64,000 bases of DNA from Microbacterium sp. 8M (GTDB lineage: Bacteria; Actinomycetota; Actinomycetes; Actinomycetales; Microbacteriaceae): contig NZ_LR733284.1 of assembly GCF_902506375.1 (NCBI RefSeq), forward strand, positions 1,267,147-1,331,146, in the 5' to 3' direction. The translations under genes were made by a program, and so were the position numbers. Of the stretch, positions 34,917 to 43,483 are shown one piece after another. Position 1 is the first letter of the stretch. The number at the start of each line of letters is the position of its first letter. Below the pieces are notes generated by a model. It did no database searches. It was given only the letters and a program-made list of their open reading frames with translations, and was not told the origin of the DNA.

Positions 34917-35912
34917 ATGGTCAGGACTCCGACCGTCGAGGACGTCGCGCTGCGCGCCGGTGTCTCTCGGCAGACCGTGTCGAACGTGCTGAACACCCCG
35001 GCGATCGTCAAGCCGGCGACGCGCGAGCGCGTGCAGCAGGCGATCGTCGAACTGGGCTACCGACGGCATGCGGCGGCGCGGCAGCTGCGCACCCGGCGCA
35101 GCTCGACGATCGGGGTCCATCTGGATCCCTACGTCGGAGGCGTCTCGGGCGTGGTGCTGGACCGTTTCGTCCACGCGCTGACCGAGCGGGCGAGCGAGCG
35201 CGGCATGCGCATGCTCGTCTACGCGGCGCGGACGGCGGACGATGAGATCGCGCGGCTCGCCGAGCTCTGGGAGGGTTCCGAGATCGACGCCGCCATCATC
35301 ACCGGAACGTTCCACGGCGATCCCCGCACGCGCTGGCTCGGGGATGCGCACCTGCCGTTCGTCGCCTTCGGGCGGCCCTGGGGCGAGGACGACCTCGCCG
35401 CCCCCGAGCACCTCTGGGTCGACGTGGACGGCGCCGCGGGAACCCGCGCCGCCACCGAGCACGCGCTGGGATTCGGCTCGCGGCTCGCGTTCCTCGGCTG
35501 GCCGACGGGCTCCGGCACCGGCGACGACCGCGAGCGCGGCTGGCGCGAGGCGATGAGCGCCGCGGGGGTCTCGGGTCCGCGGTGGACGGCGGTCGAGGAC
35601 GTGGCGGCCGCCCGCGCCGCAGTGGAGGCCGCCGGCGATGACGTCGACGCCGTCGTGTGCGCGAGCGACTCGCTCGCGATCGGGGCCCTGCTCGCGCAGG
35701 CGGCGGGATCCGCGCGCGTCCCCGTGATCGGCTTCGACAACACGCCGACGGCCGAGGCTCTCGGGTTCTCCAGCGTGGAGCAGCGCCCGGAGGACGTCGC
35801 CGTCGCGACGCTGGAGCTGCTGATGGGGCCGACGGGCGAGGCGGTGACGCCTCGAGAGGTTCAGGCGGGCACGGCGCACGCGCTGATCGAGCCGCGCCTC
35901 GTGGTGCGCTGA
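34917..35912 (+). CDS. LacI-family transcriptional regulator
   Basis: A 331-residue regulator: helix-turn-helix VEDVALRAGVSRQTVSNVL near the N-terminus, hinge region ARQLRTRRSSTIG, then a sugar-binding effector domain ending in a family-typical FSSVEQRPEDVA. ATG 34917 follows GGGGAGAG. The upstream in-frame GTG at 34857 is rejected because it adds 20 non-homologous residues. Divergent from the sugar ABC operon; the probable repressor. Confidence 0.88.
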   Translation: MVRTPTVEDVALRAGVSRQTVSNVLNTPAIVKPATRERVQQAIVELGYRRHAAARQLRTRRSSTIGVHLDPYVGGVSGVVLDRFVHALTERASERGMRMLVYAARTADDEIARLAELWEGSEIDAAIITGTFHGDPRTRWLGDAHLPFVAFGRPWGEDDLAAPEHLWVDVDGAAGTRAATEHALGFGSRLAFLGWPTGSGTGDDRERGWREAMSAAGVSGPRWTAVEDVAAARAAVEAAGDDVDAVVCASDSLAIGALLAQAAGSARVPVIGFDNTPTAEALGFSSVEQRPEDVAVATLELLMGPTGEAVTPREVQAGTAHALIEPRLVVR

Positions 35913-35941
35913 GCACTTCTCGCCCATCTGGGCTTCGCCTG

Positions 35942-35947
35942 TAGGCT
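35942..35947 (+). promoter_or_regulatory. -10 element of leaderless transcript
   Basis: TAGGCT, six bases before ATG 35954. Confidence 0.55.
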
Positions 35948-35953
35948 TCACGG

Positions 35954-36307
35954 ATGCCCAGCCAGAACTTGCAAGACTACTGCGACTGGTGTTTTGCGCC
36001 GCTGTCCGAGGATGCGCTAACTCGCTCGCGCTGGCTTGGCTTGGCGTCAGAGGACACCTGGGCCTGCTCGACTTGCATCGAGAAGGGGCGCTACCGCGTA
36101 CCGCCGGAGGGCTGGAACGGTCCGGCCGACGAGTGGTTGGCGCGCGACGAGTATGTCTTGAGTGCTGATGATCGAAGGACCGTTCTCAACGCGCTGAACG
36201 AGATCCTGCACGGTCCGGACGCCATCGAGGAGTGGGAGTTTCACACGCGGATCGGCGTCACGAGAGAGGAAGCGGCTCAGACGTGGCGGCGAGTCGCCGG
36301 CGAGTGA
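35954..36307 (+). CDS. Hypothetical protein with two CxxC pairs
   Basis: A 117-residue soluble protein I do not recognise. Two CxxC pairs (Cys10/Cys13 and Cys38/Cys41, in CDWC and CSTC) suggest a zinc-ribbon-like fold in the first 45 residues; the remainder is acidic and helical with many Trp. Codon use is softer than its neighbours (several T- and A-ending codons such as TTG, TGT, AAG-CTA), so it may be a recent arrival. Its leaderless -10 and intact frame support a real gene. No partner genes. Confidence 0.65.
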   Translation: MPSQNLQDYCDWCFAPLSEDALTRSRWLGLASEDTWACSTCIEKGRYRVPPEGWNGPADEWLARDEYVLSADDRRTVLNALNEILHGPDAIEEWEFHTRIGVTREEAAQTWRRVAGE

Positions 36308-36390
36308 GTGTTGGTCCAGCGGCTGACCTCGCCCATTTCCGACGCCGAAGTGAATCCGGATCGATTAGCCCTGCGCGCCGCTGTCGGGCA

Positions 36391-36396
36391 TAGCGT
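36391..36396 (+). promoter_or_regulatory. -10 element of leaderless transcript
   Basis: TAGCGT, six bases before ATG 36403. Confidence 0.55.
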
Positions 36397-36402
36397 GGAG
36401 CC

Positions 36403-37050
36403 ATGGCACGGATCCTGATCTTCGGCGGCCACGGCAAGGTCGCGCTGCTCCTCGAACCCCTTCTCACCGCGCGCGGCGATGAGGTCACCGCGGTGATCCG
36501 TGACCCCGCTCAGGTCGACGACGTACGCGCGACCGGCGCGGATCCGGTGGTGTTCGACGTGGAGTCCGCCTCTGAGCAGGAGATGGCGACGCTGATCGCC
36601 GGACACGACGCGGTCGTCTGGTCGGCCGGCGCCGGCGGCGGTTCCGCCGCGCGCACCCGTGCCGTCGACTTCGAGGCGGCGACGCGCTCGATGGCGGCGG
36701 CCGCGGCGGCAGGTGTTCCGCGGTACGTCATGGTGTCGTACTTCGGCTCGTCGCCCGATCACGGCATCGATCCGTCCGACTCGTTCTTCGCCTACGCCGA
36801 GTCGAAGGCCGCGGCCGACGAGGTGCTCCGCGCCTCCGATCTGGCGTGGACGGTGCTCGCGCCGAGCCGGCTGACCCTCGAGGATCCGACAGGCCGGATC
36901 GACACGGAGGCCGAGGCGTCCGGAAGCGTGTCCCGGGCCGACGTCGCCGGCGTGATCGCGCAGACCCTCGTGGAGCCGGCGACGATCCGGCGCACGATCC
37001 GCTTCAACACGGGCGAGGTGCCGATCGAGGAAGCGCTCAGGAGGCACTGA
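36403..37050 (+). CDS. NAD(P)H-binding atypical SDR protein
   Basis: A 215-residue Rossmann protein of the NmrA/YwnB-like atypical short-chain dehydrogenase type. The N-terminal nucleotide loop is ILIFGGHGKVALLL (GGxGxxx form, 4-17), followed by the RDP region and VSYFGSSPDH, and a YAESKAAADEVLR active-site-like helix. Single-domain length is normal for the group. It may sense or use NADP; substrate unknown. Stands alone, with its own leaderless promoter. Confidence 0.8.
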   Translation: MARILIFGGHGKVALLLEPLLTARGDEVTAVIRDPAQVDDVRATGADPVVFDVESASEQEMATLIAGHDAVVWSAGAGGGSAARTRAVDFEAATRSMAAAAAAGVPRYVMVSYFGSSPDHGIDPSDSFFAYAESKAAADEVLRASDLAWTVLAPSRLTLEDPTGRIDTEAEASGSVSRADVAGVIAQTLVEPATIRRTIRFNTGEVPIEEALRRH

Positions 37051-37106
37051 GCTCGCTGCTCCGCTGACCTCGCCGCCCGCAGAGCCGCGACTTCAGAGCC
37101 GCGCCC

Positions 37107-37298
37107 TCAGGGGTTTGGCTCCTCACCGGTGCTCAGTCCCTCGTCCGCGATCGAGCTGGCGACCCCGTGGAGGAACTCGGCTGCCCATGCGGCCGGCATC
37201 CGCGGATCCGAGGCGATCTCCACCCCGAACGCTTCGTGCCCGTCGGGAAGGCGTTCGGCCACGACCGTGATCTGGAGGACCTGCTTCGTGTCGGTCAT
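37107..37298 (-). CDS. Small hypothetical protein
   Basis: A 63-residue protein, no membrane segment, acidic, with no recognised domain. AAGGAG four bases before the ATG and codon use like its neighbours support a real gene. It lies 129 bp beyond the hutG-like stop on the same strand and may be read from it. Function unknown. Confidence 0.6.
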   Translation of the reverse strand: MTDTKQVLQITVVAERLPDGHEAFGVEIASDPRMPAAWAAEFLHGVASSIADEGLSTGEEPNP

Positions 37299-37427
37299 CG
37301 TGCTCCTTCATCGTCACCGTGCGCGGCCGCCCTTCCGGGGCGTTGGGTCGCCACGATAGGCGCGCGGGGGACGATCGCCGAGAGGGTTGCGGAATCGGCC
37401 GCGATGCCCTTCGTCCGCTTCGCCGGG

Positions 37428-38330
37428 TCAGCCCCGGCCGGCGAGCGCGGCGAGCAGCTCCAGCACGCACAGGGCGGCGAGGCGCACCGTGCGCGCGTCC
37501 TCGTCGTCGGCGGTGGCGTCCACCTCGGCGATGTCGGCGCTCACCACGCGCGGGTCGGCGGCGATGCCGCGGACCAGCGCACGCAGCTCCCACGCGGCGA
37601 AGCCACCGGGGACGCTCGCGGGGCACCCCGGCGTCGCGGCGCGGTCGCACGCGTCGACGTCGACGTCGAGGTGCACGCGCGCCGCGTCCCCGGCTCCGGC
37701 GACCTCGACCGCCTCGGCCACGACGTCGGCGATGCCGCGGCGGCGTACCTCGTCGAGGGTGATCACACGGATCCCCCAGTCGGCGGCGCGCTGGGCGTAG
37801 GCGACGGAGTTCGCGAAATCGGCGATGCCGATCTGCACGATGCGGCGGGGGTCGATCGCAGCGCCCGCGGGTGCGTCCTCGACGAGCCGGCGCACCGGAG
37901 AGCCGTTGGAGACGCCGTCGCGCAGATCGAAGTGCGCGTCGATGGTGATGAGCCCGGTCGCGCCCGCGCCCAGGGCGACGGGATAGGTGAGGGAGTTGTC
38001 CCCGCCGAGCGCCACCACGAGGCGCGAGCCCGCCGAGAGCTCCGCGACGCGGGCGATCGCGCGGGCCACGCCCTCCTCGCCGTCGGGCTCGTGCACGTCT
38101 CCCGCGTCCGCGATGCGCAGCGCCTGGTTCAGGTCGACCGCAGGCGGCCCCATCAGCGTGGGGCTGTACCGCCGCAGCGCCTCGCGGATCGCGGCCGGGG
38201 TCGCGTGCGCTCCGGTCGGCGACAGGGAGGTGCGCCACGTCGGCACGCCCAGGAGCACGGCGTCGGCGGCGCCCTCGAACGCCGGCCAGTCGCCGCCACG
38301 GGGCCAGAGGGGGTCGTGCGACAGTGCCAT
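37428..38330 (-). CDS. hutG: Formimidoylglutamase-like (arginase family) hydrolase
   Basis: A 300-residue ureohydrolase-fold enzyme that would hydrolyse N-formimidoyl-L-glutamate to glutamate plus formamide, completing the hut pathway. Metal motifs: GGDNS (109-113), DAHFD (131-135) and LDVDVD (221-226), followed by PGCPASVPGG. The first motif normally reads GGDHS, so a metal-ligand His is Asn here. No other formimidoylglutamase gene is visible in the window and it lies 8.6 kb from hutI. ATG 38330 follows AAGGGA. Agmatinase or another amidine hydrolase remains possible. Confidence 0.75.
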   Translation of the reverse strand: MALSHDPLWPRGGDWPAFEGAADAVLLGVPTWRTSLSPTGAHATPAAIREALRRYSPTLMGPPAVDLNQALRIADAGDVHEPDGEEGVARAIARVAELSAGSRLVVALGGDNSLTYPVALGAGATGLITIDAHFDLRDGVSNGSPVRRLVEDAPAGAAIDPRRIVQIGIADFANSVAYAQRAADWGIRVITLDEVRRRGIADVVAEAVEVAGAGDAARVHLDVDVDACDRAATPGCPASVPGGFAAWELRALVRGIAADPRVVSADIAEVDATADDEDARTVRLAALCVLELLAALAGRG

Positions 38331-38442
38331 GTGGGTCCCTTCGTCAGGCGCGAGCGGCGTCCGCTGACCAGCGTGCCACGACGGCCGGCCGCACCTCCGG
38401 CCCCTGCTGGGACGGTGTCTGGCCGACGAGACATCGCGCGGG

Positions 38443-39717
38443 CTACACCGGGATGACGGCGTGCGCCACGGCGAAGATCGCGAGTCCGGCGAGAGCGCCG
38501 ACGACCGTGCCGTTGAGGCGGATGTACTGCAGATCGCGGCCGACCATGAGCTCGATCTTCTCCGTCGTCTCGGCCGGATCCCAGCGCTCCACGGTGTCGG
38601 TGATGATCGACGCGATGTCGTGCCGATAGCGGTCCACGAGGAAGACGGCGGCGTCGGTGACCCAGCCGTCCACGCGGCGCTGCAGCGGCTCCTCGGTCGT
38701 GAGGCGCTCGCCGAGCTCGGCGATCGCGGCGGCGGCGCGGCGGCGCAGGCCGCTGTCCGGATCCGCGAGTGCCGCCAGCAGTCCCGTCTTCGCCGCATTC
38801 CAGACCTCGGCGGCCAGCACCCCCACGCGGGGGCTGTCGAAGACCGCCGCCTTGGCGTTCTCGAGTCGCGCGCGCGTGTTCGGATCGTGCTGCAGATTCT
38901 CCGCGAGCCGCGCCAGGTAGCCGTCCAGCGCGAGCCGGGCGGGGTGACGCGGATCCGCCTGAACCGCCCGCACGAAGCGCACGGCCTCGTTGTAGGCGGC
39001 CTCGTCCAGGAACCGGTGCGCGAGCCGCGGCACCCACCCCGGCAGACGGCGCGACAGCAGGCCGTGGAACGCCGCGGCGTTGCCGTCGAGCCACGTCGCG
39101 ATGCTGTCGACGGCGAGGTCCACGGCTCCGCGATGCGCATCGGCCTGCACGATCCGCTCCAGCCAGGCGCCGGCCGGAGTGCCCCACTCGGGTTCCACGA
39201 GGTGCTCGCGGGCGAGCTCGGCGATGACGCTCTGCACGTCGTCGTCGCTGAGCGCGCGCAGCACGGCGGCGGCGATCGTGGATCCCTCGCTGGAGACCCG
39301 CTCCGCGTGCGCGGGCGTGCGCAGCCAGGCTCCGAGTCTCGCGGCGATCGACGTCTCCGAGAGCTTGGTGCGCACGACCTCGGAGGAGAGGAAGTTCGTC
39401 TCGACGAACTCGCCCAGCGTGCGCCCGATCTCGTCCTTGCGGTTCGGGATGATCGCCGTGTGCGGGATCGGCAGCCCGAGCGGACGCCGGAACAGCGCCG
39501 TCACGGCGAACCAGTCGGCGAGGGCGCCGACCATGCCGCCCTCGGCCGCGGCGCGCACGTACTCCAGCCAGGGATAGCGGCTCTGCAGCCAGAAGGCGAC
39601 CACGAACGCCACCGCCATCACGCCGAGCGCGCCGAGGGCGACGGCCTTCATCTGCCGCAGGGCGCGCAGGCGCCCGAGATCGGCGGGGGACAGCAGTGCT
39701 TCACGCGCGCGTGCCAT
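38443..39717 (-). CDS. DUF445 family membrane protein
   Basis: A 424-residue protein with an N-terminal membrane helix (about 29-45) followed by GGMVGALADWFAVTALFRRPLGLPIPHTAIIPNRKDEIG, the hallmark DUF445 sequence, and a second hydrophobic segment at the C-terminus. Two copies of the family motif (second around FLSSEVVRTK). Role unknown; DUF445 proteins sit in the inner membrane with a large soluble domain. Divergent from the metal-sensor gene at 39807. Confidence 0.85.
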   Translation of the reverse strand: MARAREALLSPADLGRLRALRQMKAVALGALGVMAVAFVVAFWLQSRYPWLEYVRAAAEGGMVGALADWFAVTALFRRPLGLPIPHTAIIPNRKDEIGRTLGEFVETNFLSSEVVRTKLSETSIAARLGAWLRTPAHAERVSSEGSTIAAAVLRALSDDDVQSVIAELAREHLVEPEWGTPAGAWLERIVQADAHRGAVDLAVDSIATWLDGNAAAFHGLLSRRLPGWVPRLAHRFLDEAAYNEAVRFVRAVQADPRHPARLALDGYLARLAENLQHDPNTRARLENAKAAVFDSPRVGVLAAEVWNAAKTGLLAALADPDSGLRRRAAAAIAELGERLTTEEPLQRRVDGWVTDAAVFLVDRYRHDIASIITDTVERWDPAETTEKIELMVGRDLQYIRLNGTVVGALAGLAIFAVAHAVIPV

Positions 39718-39793
39718 GCGCCCATCCTTCCATCCCGCCTCGCCCGCACAGCGCCGCGACGGGGGAGCCGATGACGCACCATCCGGGGACGGG

Positions 39794-39799
39794 TAGCCT
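39794..39799 (+). promoter_or_regulatory. -10 element of metal-sensor gene
   Basis: TAGCCT, seven bases before the GTG at 39807. This favours a leaderless GTG start over the upstream ATG at 39771. Confidence 0.5.
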
Positions 39800-39806
39800 C
39801 GACCTC

Positions 39807-40079
39807 GTGATCGAAGACATCAAGAAGCGCGCGCTGCACCGCACCAGCATCCTCGAAGGCCAGCTCCGCGGCGTCGCGAAGATGATCGAGAACGAGGACT
39901 ACTGCATGGACATCATCACGCAGTCCCGGGCGATCCAGCGCTCGCTCGAGTCCCTCAACAAGCTGCTGCTGGAGAACCACCTGCGCACGCACGTCGCGCA
40001 CATGTTCGACGAGGGCGGCACGCAGCGAGAGCAGGCCATCGAGGAGCTCCTGAAGGCGTTCCACTTCCAGGCGAAGTAG
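39807..40079 (+). CDS. CsoR/RcnR-family metal-sensing repressor
   Basis: A 90-residue all-helical DNA-binding repressor (DUF156). The ligand positions read Cys33, His58 and His62, in DYCMDII and NHLRTHV. Copper CsoR has Cys-His-Cys at these places, whereas the spacing here (25 and 4) and the final His match nickel/cobalt RcnR (Cys35, His60, His64). The GTG start is chosen from the leaderless -10 and gives normal family length; ATG 39771, with GGGGGAG before it, would add 12 residues (MTHH...). No efflux gene is adjacent, so the metal is unresolved. Confidence 0.8.
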   Translation: MIEDIKKRALHRTSILEGQLRGVAKMIENEDYCMDIITQSRAIQRSLESLNKLLLENHLRTHVAHMFDEGGTQREQAIEELLKAFHFQAK

Positions 40080-40237
40080 CTTCCGCGAAACAGGCACGAA
40101 ACACGCCTTTTCGTTGATCGACCGCACCTCCGCCACGAATATCGTCGCGAATCTGCGATCGACCTTCGTTTTCCTCTGTACGGTCCTCGGATCCTGTGCC
40201 AGACTCTCTGCATTCGACGACTCGATGTGGAGGTTCC

Positions 40238-41407
40238 ATGAGCAGTCCTGTGTCCGTACCTGCTCAGAGCACGACCGGCGCGGCCCCCGGCGGCGTCGAG
40301 ATCTCTGACGTCACCAAGTACTACGGCGACGCCACCGCCGTCGATCGCCTGTCGCTGTCGATCCGCCCCGGGGAGTTCCTGTCCCTGCTGGGCCCGTCGG
40401 GCTGCGGCAAGACCACGACGCTGCGCATGATCGCCGGCTTCGAGCACCCGGACGCAGGAGACATCCGACTGAGCGGTCGCAGCGTGCTCGGACTTCCGCC
40501 GCACAAGCGCGAGGTCAACACGGTCTTCCAGGCGTACGCCCTGTTCCCGCACATGACCGTCGCCGAGAACGTCGCCTACGGACTGCAGCAGCGCCGCGTG
40601 CCGAAGGCCGAGCAGCGCGCGCGGGTAGCGGAGGCGCTCGACATGGTGCAGCTGCGGCGTTTCGCGGACCGCAAGCCCACGCAGCTCTCGGGCGGTCAGC
40701 AGCAGCGCATCGCCCTGTCCCGCGCGCTCATCAACCGCCCCTCCGTCCTGCTGCTGGACGAGCCCCTCGCCGCGCTCGACCGCCAGCTGCGTGAGGAGAT
40801 GCAGCTCGAGCTGAAGCTGCTGCAGGCCCGGCTCGGCACCACGTTCGTCTTCGTCACGCACGATCAGGCGGAGGCGCTCTCGATGAGCGACCGGATCGCG
40901 GTGATGCGCGCGGGGCGCATCGAGCAGCTGGCCGCGCCCGCCGACATCTACGCCGAGCCGGCGTCGGCGTACGTCGCCGCGTTCATCGGCCAGCAGAATT
41001 TCCTGCACGGCACCGCCCTCGGCGGCGACGCCGTCGACACGTTCGCGGGTGCGGTGCACGGCCGCTGGGGCGGGGAGCAGAGCCGGCCCGGAGCCACTGC
41101 GGTCGCAGCGATCCGCCCCGAGTTCGTCCGCCTCGCACCCGCGACCGCGTCCGGCGTCGTCGACGGGCCGGGCGTCGACGGCACGGTCCTCGGCGTCTCG
41201 CACCTCGGGGAGACCCTGCAGGTCGCGGTCGACGTGGGCCGGGAGCAGGCGTTCCTCGTACGCATCCCCGCGCCGGGCGCCCCGTCCGTCGCGGCCGGCG
41301 ACGCCGTGCGCTGCACCTGGAATCCCGACGACGTGCGCCTCTTCGCCGGCGACGGGATCCCCGAGACGTCCACGCACGTGATCGCGCTGCCCAAGGAGGC
41401 GGCGTGA
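40238..41407 (+). CDS. potA: Polyamine ABC transporter ATP-binding protein
   Basis: A 389-residue ATPase for a PotABCD-type importer: Walker A GPSGCGKTT, Q-loop FQAYALFPHMTV, signature LSGGQQQRIALSRAL, Walker B LLLDEPLAALD, switch His in VTHD, then a C-terminal TOBE domain from about residue 275. First gene of four, each overlapping the next by 4 to 8 bp. GGAGG five bases before ATG 40238. The specificity call (spermidine/putrescine) rests on the whole operon. Confidence 0.88.
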   Translation: MSSPVSVPAQSTTGAAPGGVEISDVTKYYGDATAVDRLSLSIRPGEFLSLLGPSGCGKTTTLRMIAGFEHPDAGDIRLSGRSVLGLPPHKREVNTVFQAYALFPHMTVAENVAYGLQQRRVPKAEQRARVAEALDMVQLRRFADRKPTQLSGGQQQRIALSRALINRPSVLLLDEPLAALDRQLREEMQLELKLLQARLGTTFVFVTHDQAEALSMSDRIAVMRAGRIEQLAAPADIYAEPASAYVAAFIGQQNFLHGTALGGDAVDTFAGAVHGRWGGEQSRPGATAVAAIRPEFVRLAPATASGVVDGPGVDGTVLGVSHLGETLQVAVDVGREQAFLVRIPAPGAPSVAAGDAVRCTWNPDDVRLFAGDGIPETSTHVIALPKEAA

Positions 41408-42600
41408 CGGTGCGGGCAGGCGCCCCGGCGGAGTCGCCCGTGCGCGTGCTCGCGAACGAGGCGTCTGCGCGCAAGATCCGCTCCGAGCTGACCCGGCGAG
41501 GGTTCCTCGCGACGGCGCTCGCCGCTTCGGGTGCAGTGCTGTTCACCGCGTGTGCCCCGCAGAAGGCGTCGGCGGCTTCCGAAGCGCACGGTGGTCCGCT
41601 CGAGGACAAGCTCTCGATCTACACCTGGAGCGACTACGACAACCCGGATCTGCTGGCCGCGTTCACGAAGAAGAAAGGCCCGAAGATCGTCGTCGATGCC
41701 TTCAACTCGAACGAGGAGCTTGTGGCGAAGCTGGTCGCAGCACGGGGCACGTCGGGGTATGACATCGTCGTCCCGACCGGGCCGTTCGTCCTCCCGATGG
41801 CGGAGAACGGGCTGCTCGAAAGGCTGAACCTCGACCTCATCCCGAACTTCGCGACGATGAACCCGAGCTTCATCCACCGCTCTTTCGATCCGAAGAACGA
41901 GTACTCGATCTGCAAGGCCTGGGGGACGACCGGTTTCGCTTACGACAGGACCGTGATCACGCGGGAGCTGCGCACCTGGAACGACTTCATCGACGCCGCG
42001 CAGAACGAGGCCTCGGGCAAGACCTCCGTCCTGGACGACCCGGCGCCGCTGTGCGGCATCTACTTCTGGTCGCACGGCATCGACTGGAACACGACGGATC
42101 CGAAGCACCTGGACGCATGCGAGGCCTTCCTGACCACGCAGCTCGCCCGGCACATCACGGCATTCGACTCGGCGCCCGGTGGTCAGATCATCCCGCAGGC
42201 GTCGGCGGCGCTCGTGCAGGTCTACAACGGCGATGCGCGCACCGGCATCTCGTCGTCCAAGGATCCGGAACGGTGGCAGTGGGTGCTCGGCGGGCCCGCC
42301 ACCGAGATCTGGATGGACAACTGGGCGATCGCGAAGGGCGCCCCGCATCCCGAGGCGGCGCACGCCTTCATCAACGAGATGATCTCGCCGGCGATCCAGG
42401 TCGATCAGATCGACTACATCGGTTACGACACCGGCGTGGACGGCGCGCAGACGATGGCCGAGGAGGCCGGATTGGAGAACCTCGACATGGTGTTCTTCAC
42501 CGAGGAGCAGATCGCGACCATGCACGAGGGCAAGTTCACCCGTGCGCAGGAGCGCATCGTGGAGATCTGGAACGCGACGAAGGCGGCGGCCGGTGCGTAA
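41404..42600 (+). CDS. potD: Polyamine-type substrate-binding lipoprotein (PotD-like), Tat-exported
   Basis: A 398-residue extracellular solute-binding protein, PotD/PotF fold. The signal carries a twin-arginine motif TRRGFL (30-35) and a lipobox FTAC (Cys50), so it is exported folded and lipid-anchored. Mature features: IYTWSDYDNPDLL, VPTGPFVLPMAENGLLERL, YSICKAWGTTGFAYD. GTG start overlaps potA by 4 bp. The ligand is inferred from the family and the neighbouring aminotransferase. Confidence 0.85.
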   Translation: MTVRAGAPAESPVRVLANEASARKIRSELTRRGFLATALAASGAVLFTACAPQKASAASEAHGGPLEDKLSIYTWSDYDNPDLLAAFTKKKGPKIVVDAFNSNEELVAKLVAARGTSGYDIVVPTGPFVLPMAENGLLERLNLDLIPNFATMNPSFIHRSFDPKNEYSICKAWGTTGFAYDRTVITRELRTWNDFIDAAQNEASGKTSVLDDPAPLCGIYFWSHGIDWNTTDPKHLDACEAFLTTQLARHITAFDSAPGGQIIPQASAALVQVYNGDARTGISSSKDPERWQWVLGGPATEIWMDNWAIAKGAPHPEAAHAFINEMISPAIQVDQIDYIGYDTGVDGAQTMAEEAGLENLDMVFFTEEQIATMHEGKFTRAQERIVEIWNATKAAAGA

Positions 42601-43483
42601 GCTGCGGATCCGCGCCGGCCTGGCGCTGCCGGCCTGGGCCTGGCTCGTCGTCTTCTTCGTCGTCCCCATCGGAGTGGTGGTCTGGTACAGCTTCGGCTAC
42701 AAGCCGAGCATCTTCGCGACGAATGCGAACGACAAGCTGTCCTTCGACCGCTACCTCGAGGCGCTCTCGCCCACCTTCTTCGCCACCTTCCAGAACACGC
42801 TCTGGGTGGGCATCGCCGGAACGCTGCTGTGCCTGGTGATCGGCGCGCCGGTCGCCTACTGGATCGCGGTGAAATGCGCGCCGAACCGGCGCGGGATGTT
42901 CCTCGCGCTGGTGATGGTGCCGTTCTGGACGAACTTCCTCGTGCGGACGATCGGCTGGCAGATCATCCTGGCGCCTGAGGGCTGGCTCTCGCACGCGCTG
43001 CAGTTCCTCGGCGTGATCCCGGGGCCTCTGGGGATCCTGAACACCCGCGGAGCGGTGCTGCTCGGCGTCGTCTACAACTACCTCCCGCTGATGATCCTGC
43101 CGTTGTTCGTGGCGTTCGACCGCGTGAGCGGACCGCTGCGCGAGGCCAGCAAGGATCTGGGCGCGGGCAGCTGGAGGACGTTCTTCCGGGTCACCGTGCC
43201 GCTCGCGCAGCCGGGCATCATCGCCGGCGTGCTGCTCGTGTACATCCCGCTCATGGGCGACTACATCACCGCGACCGTGCTCGGCGGGGCGAAGGGCAAC
43301 ATGGTGGGCCAGATCGTGGCCAGCCAGTTCCAGACCGCGCAGAACTGGGCGCTCGGCTCGGCGATGGCGGTGCTGCTGATCCTCACCATCGCGGTATCGA
43401 TCGGGGTCGCGGCCGCGCTCGGCTGGCTCGTCACGATCCCGGTGCGCCGCACCTACCGACTGACGCTGGAGGAGGCACGATGA
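42593..43483 (+). CDS. potB: Polyamine ABC transporter permease (PotB-like)
   Basis: A 296-residue membrane subunit with six hydrophobic segments and the EAA-type loop REASKDLGAGSWRTFFRVTVPLAQPG. GTG 42593 overlaps the potD stop by 8 bp. A longer frame from 42542 is rejected because it adds Arg-rich residues inside potD. Forms the channel with the PotC-like subunit. Confidence 0.88.
   Translation: MRKLRIRAGLALPAWAWLVVFFVVPIGVVVWYSFGYKPSIFATNANDKLSFDRYLEALSPTFFATFQNTLWVGIAGTLLCLVIGAPVAYWIAVKCAPNRRGMFLALVMVPFWTNFLVRTIGWQIILAPEGWLSHALQFLGVIPGPLGILNTRGAVLLGVVYNYLPLMILPLFVAFDRVSGPLREASKDLGAGSWRTFFRVTVPLAQPGIIAGVLLVYIPLMGDYITATVLGGAKGNMVGQIVASQFQTAQNWALGSAMAVLLILTIAVSIGVAAALGWLVTIPVRRTYRLTLEEAR

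Noticed and set aside
37428..38330. Agmatinase or arginase identity
   Set aside because: The gene set has the first three hut steps but no other formimidoylglutamase, so HutG is the simpler call; the GGDNS change keeps confidence moderate.
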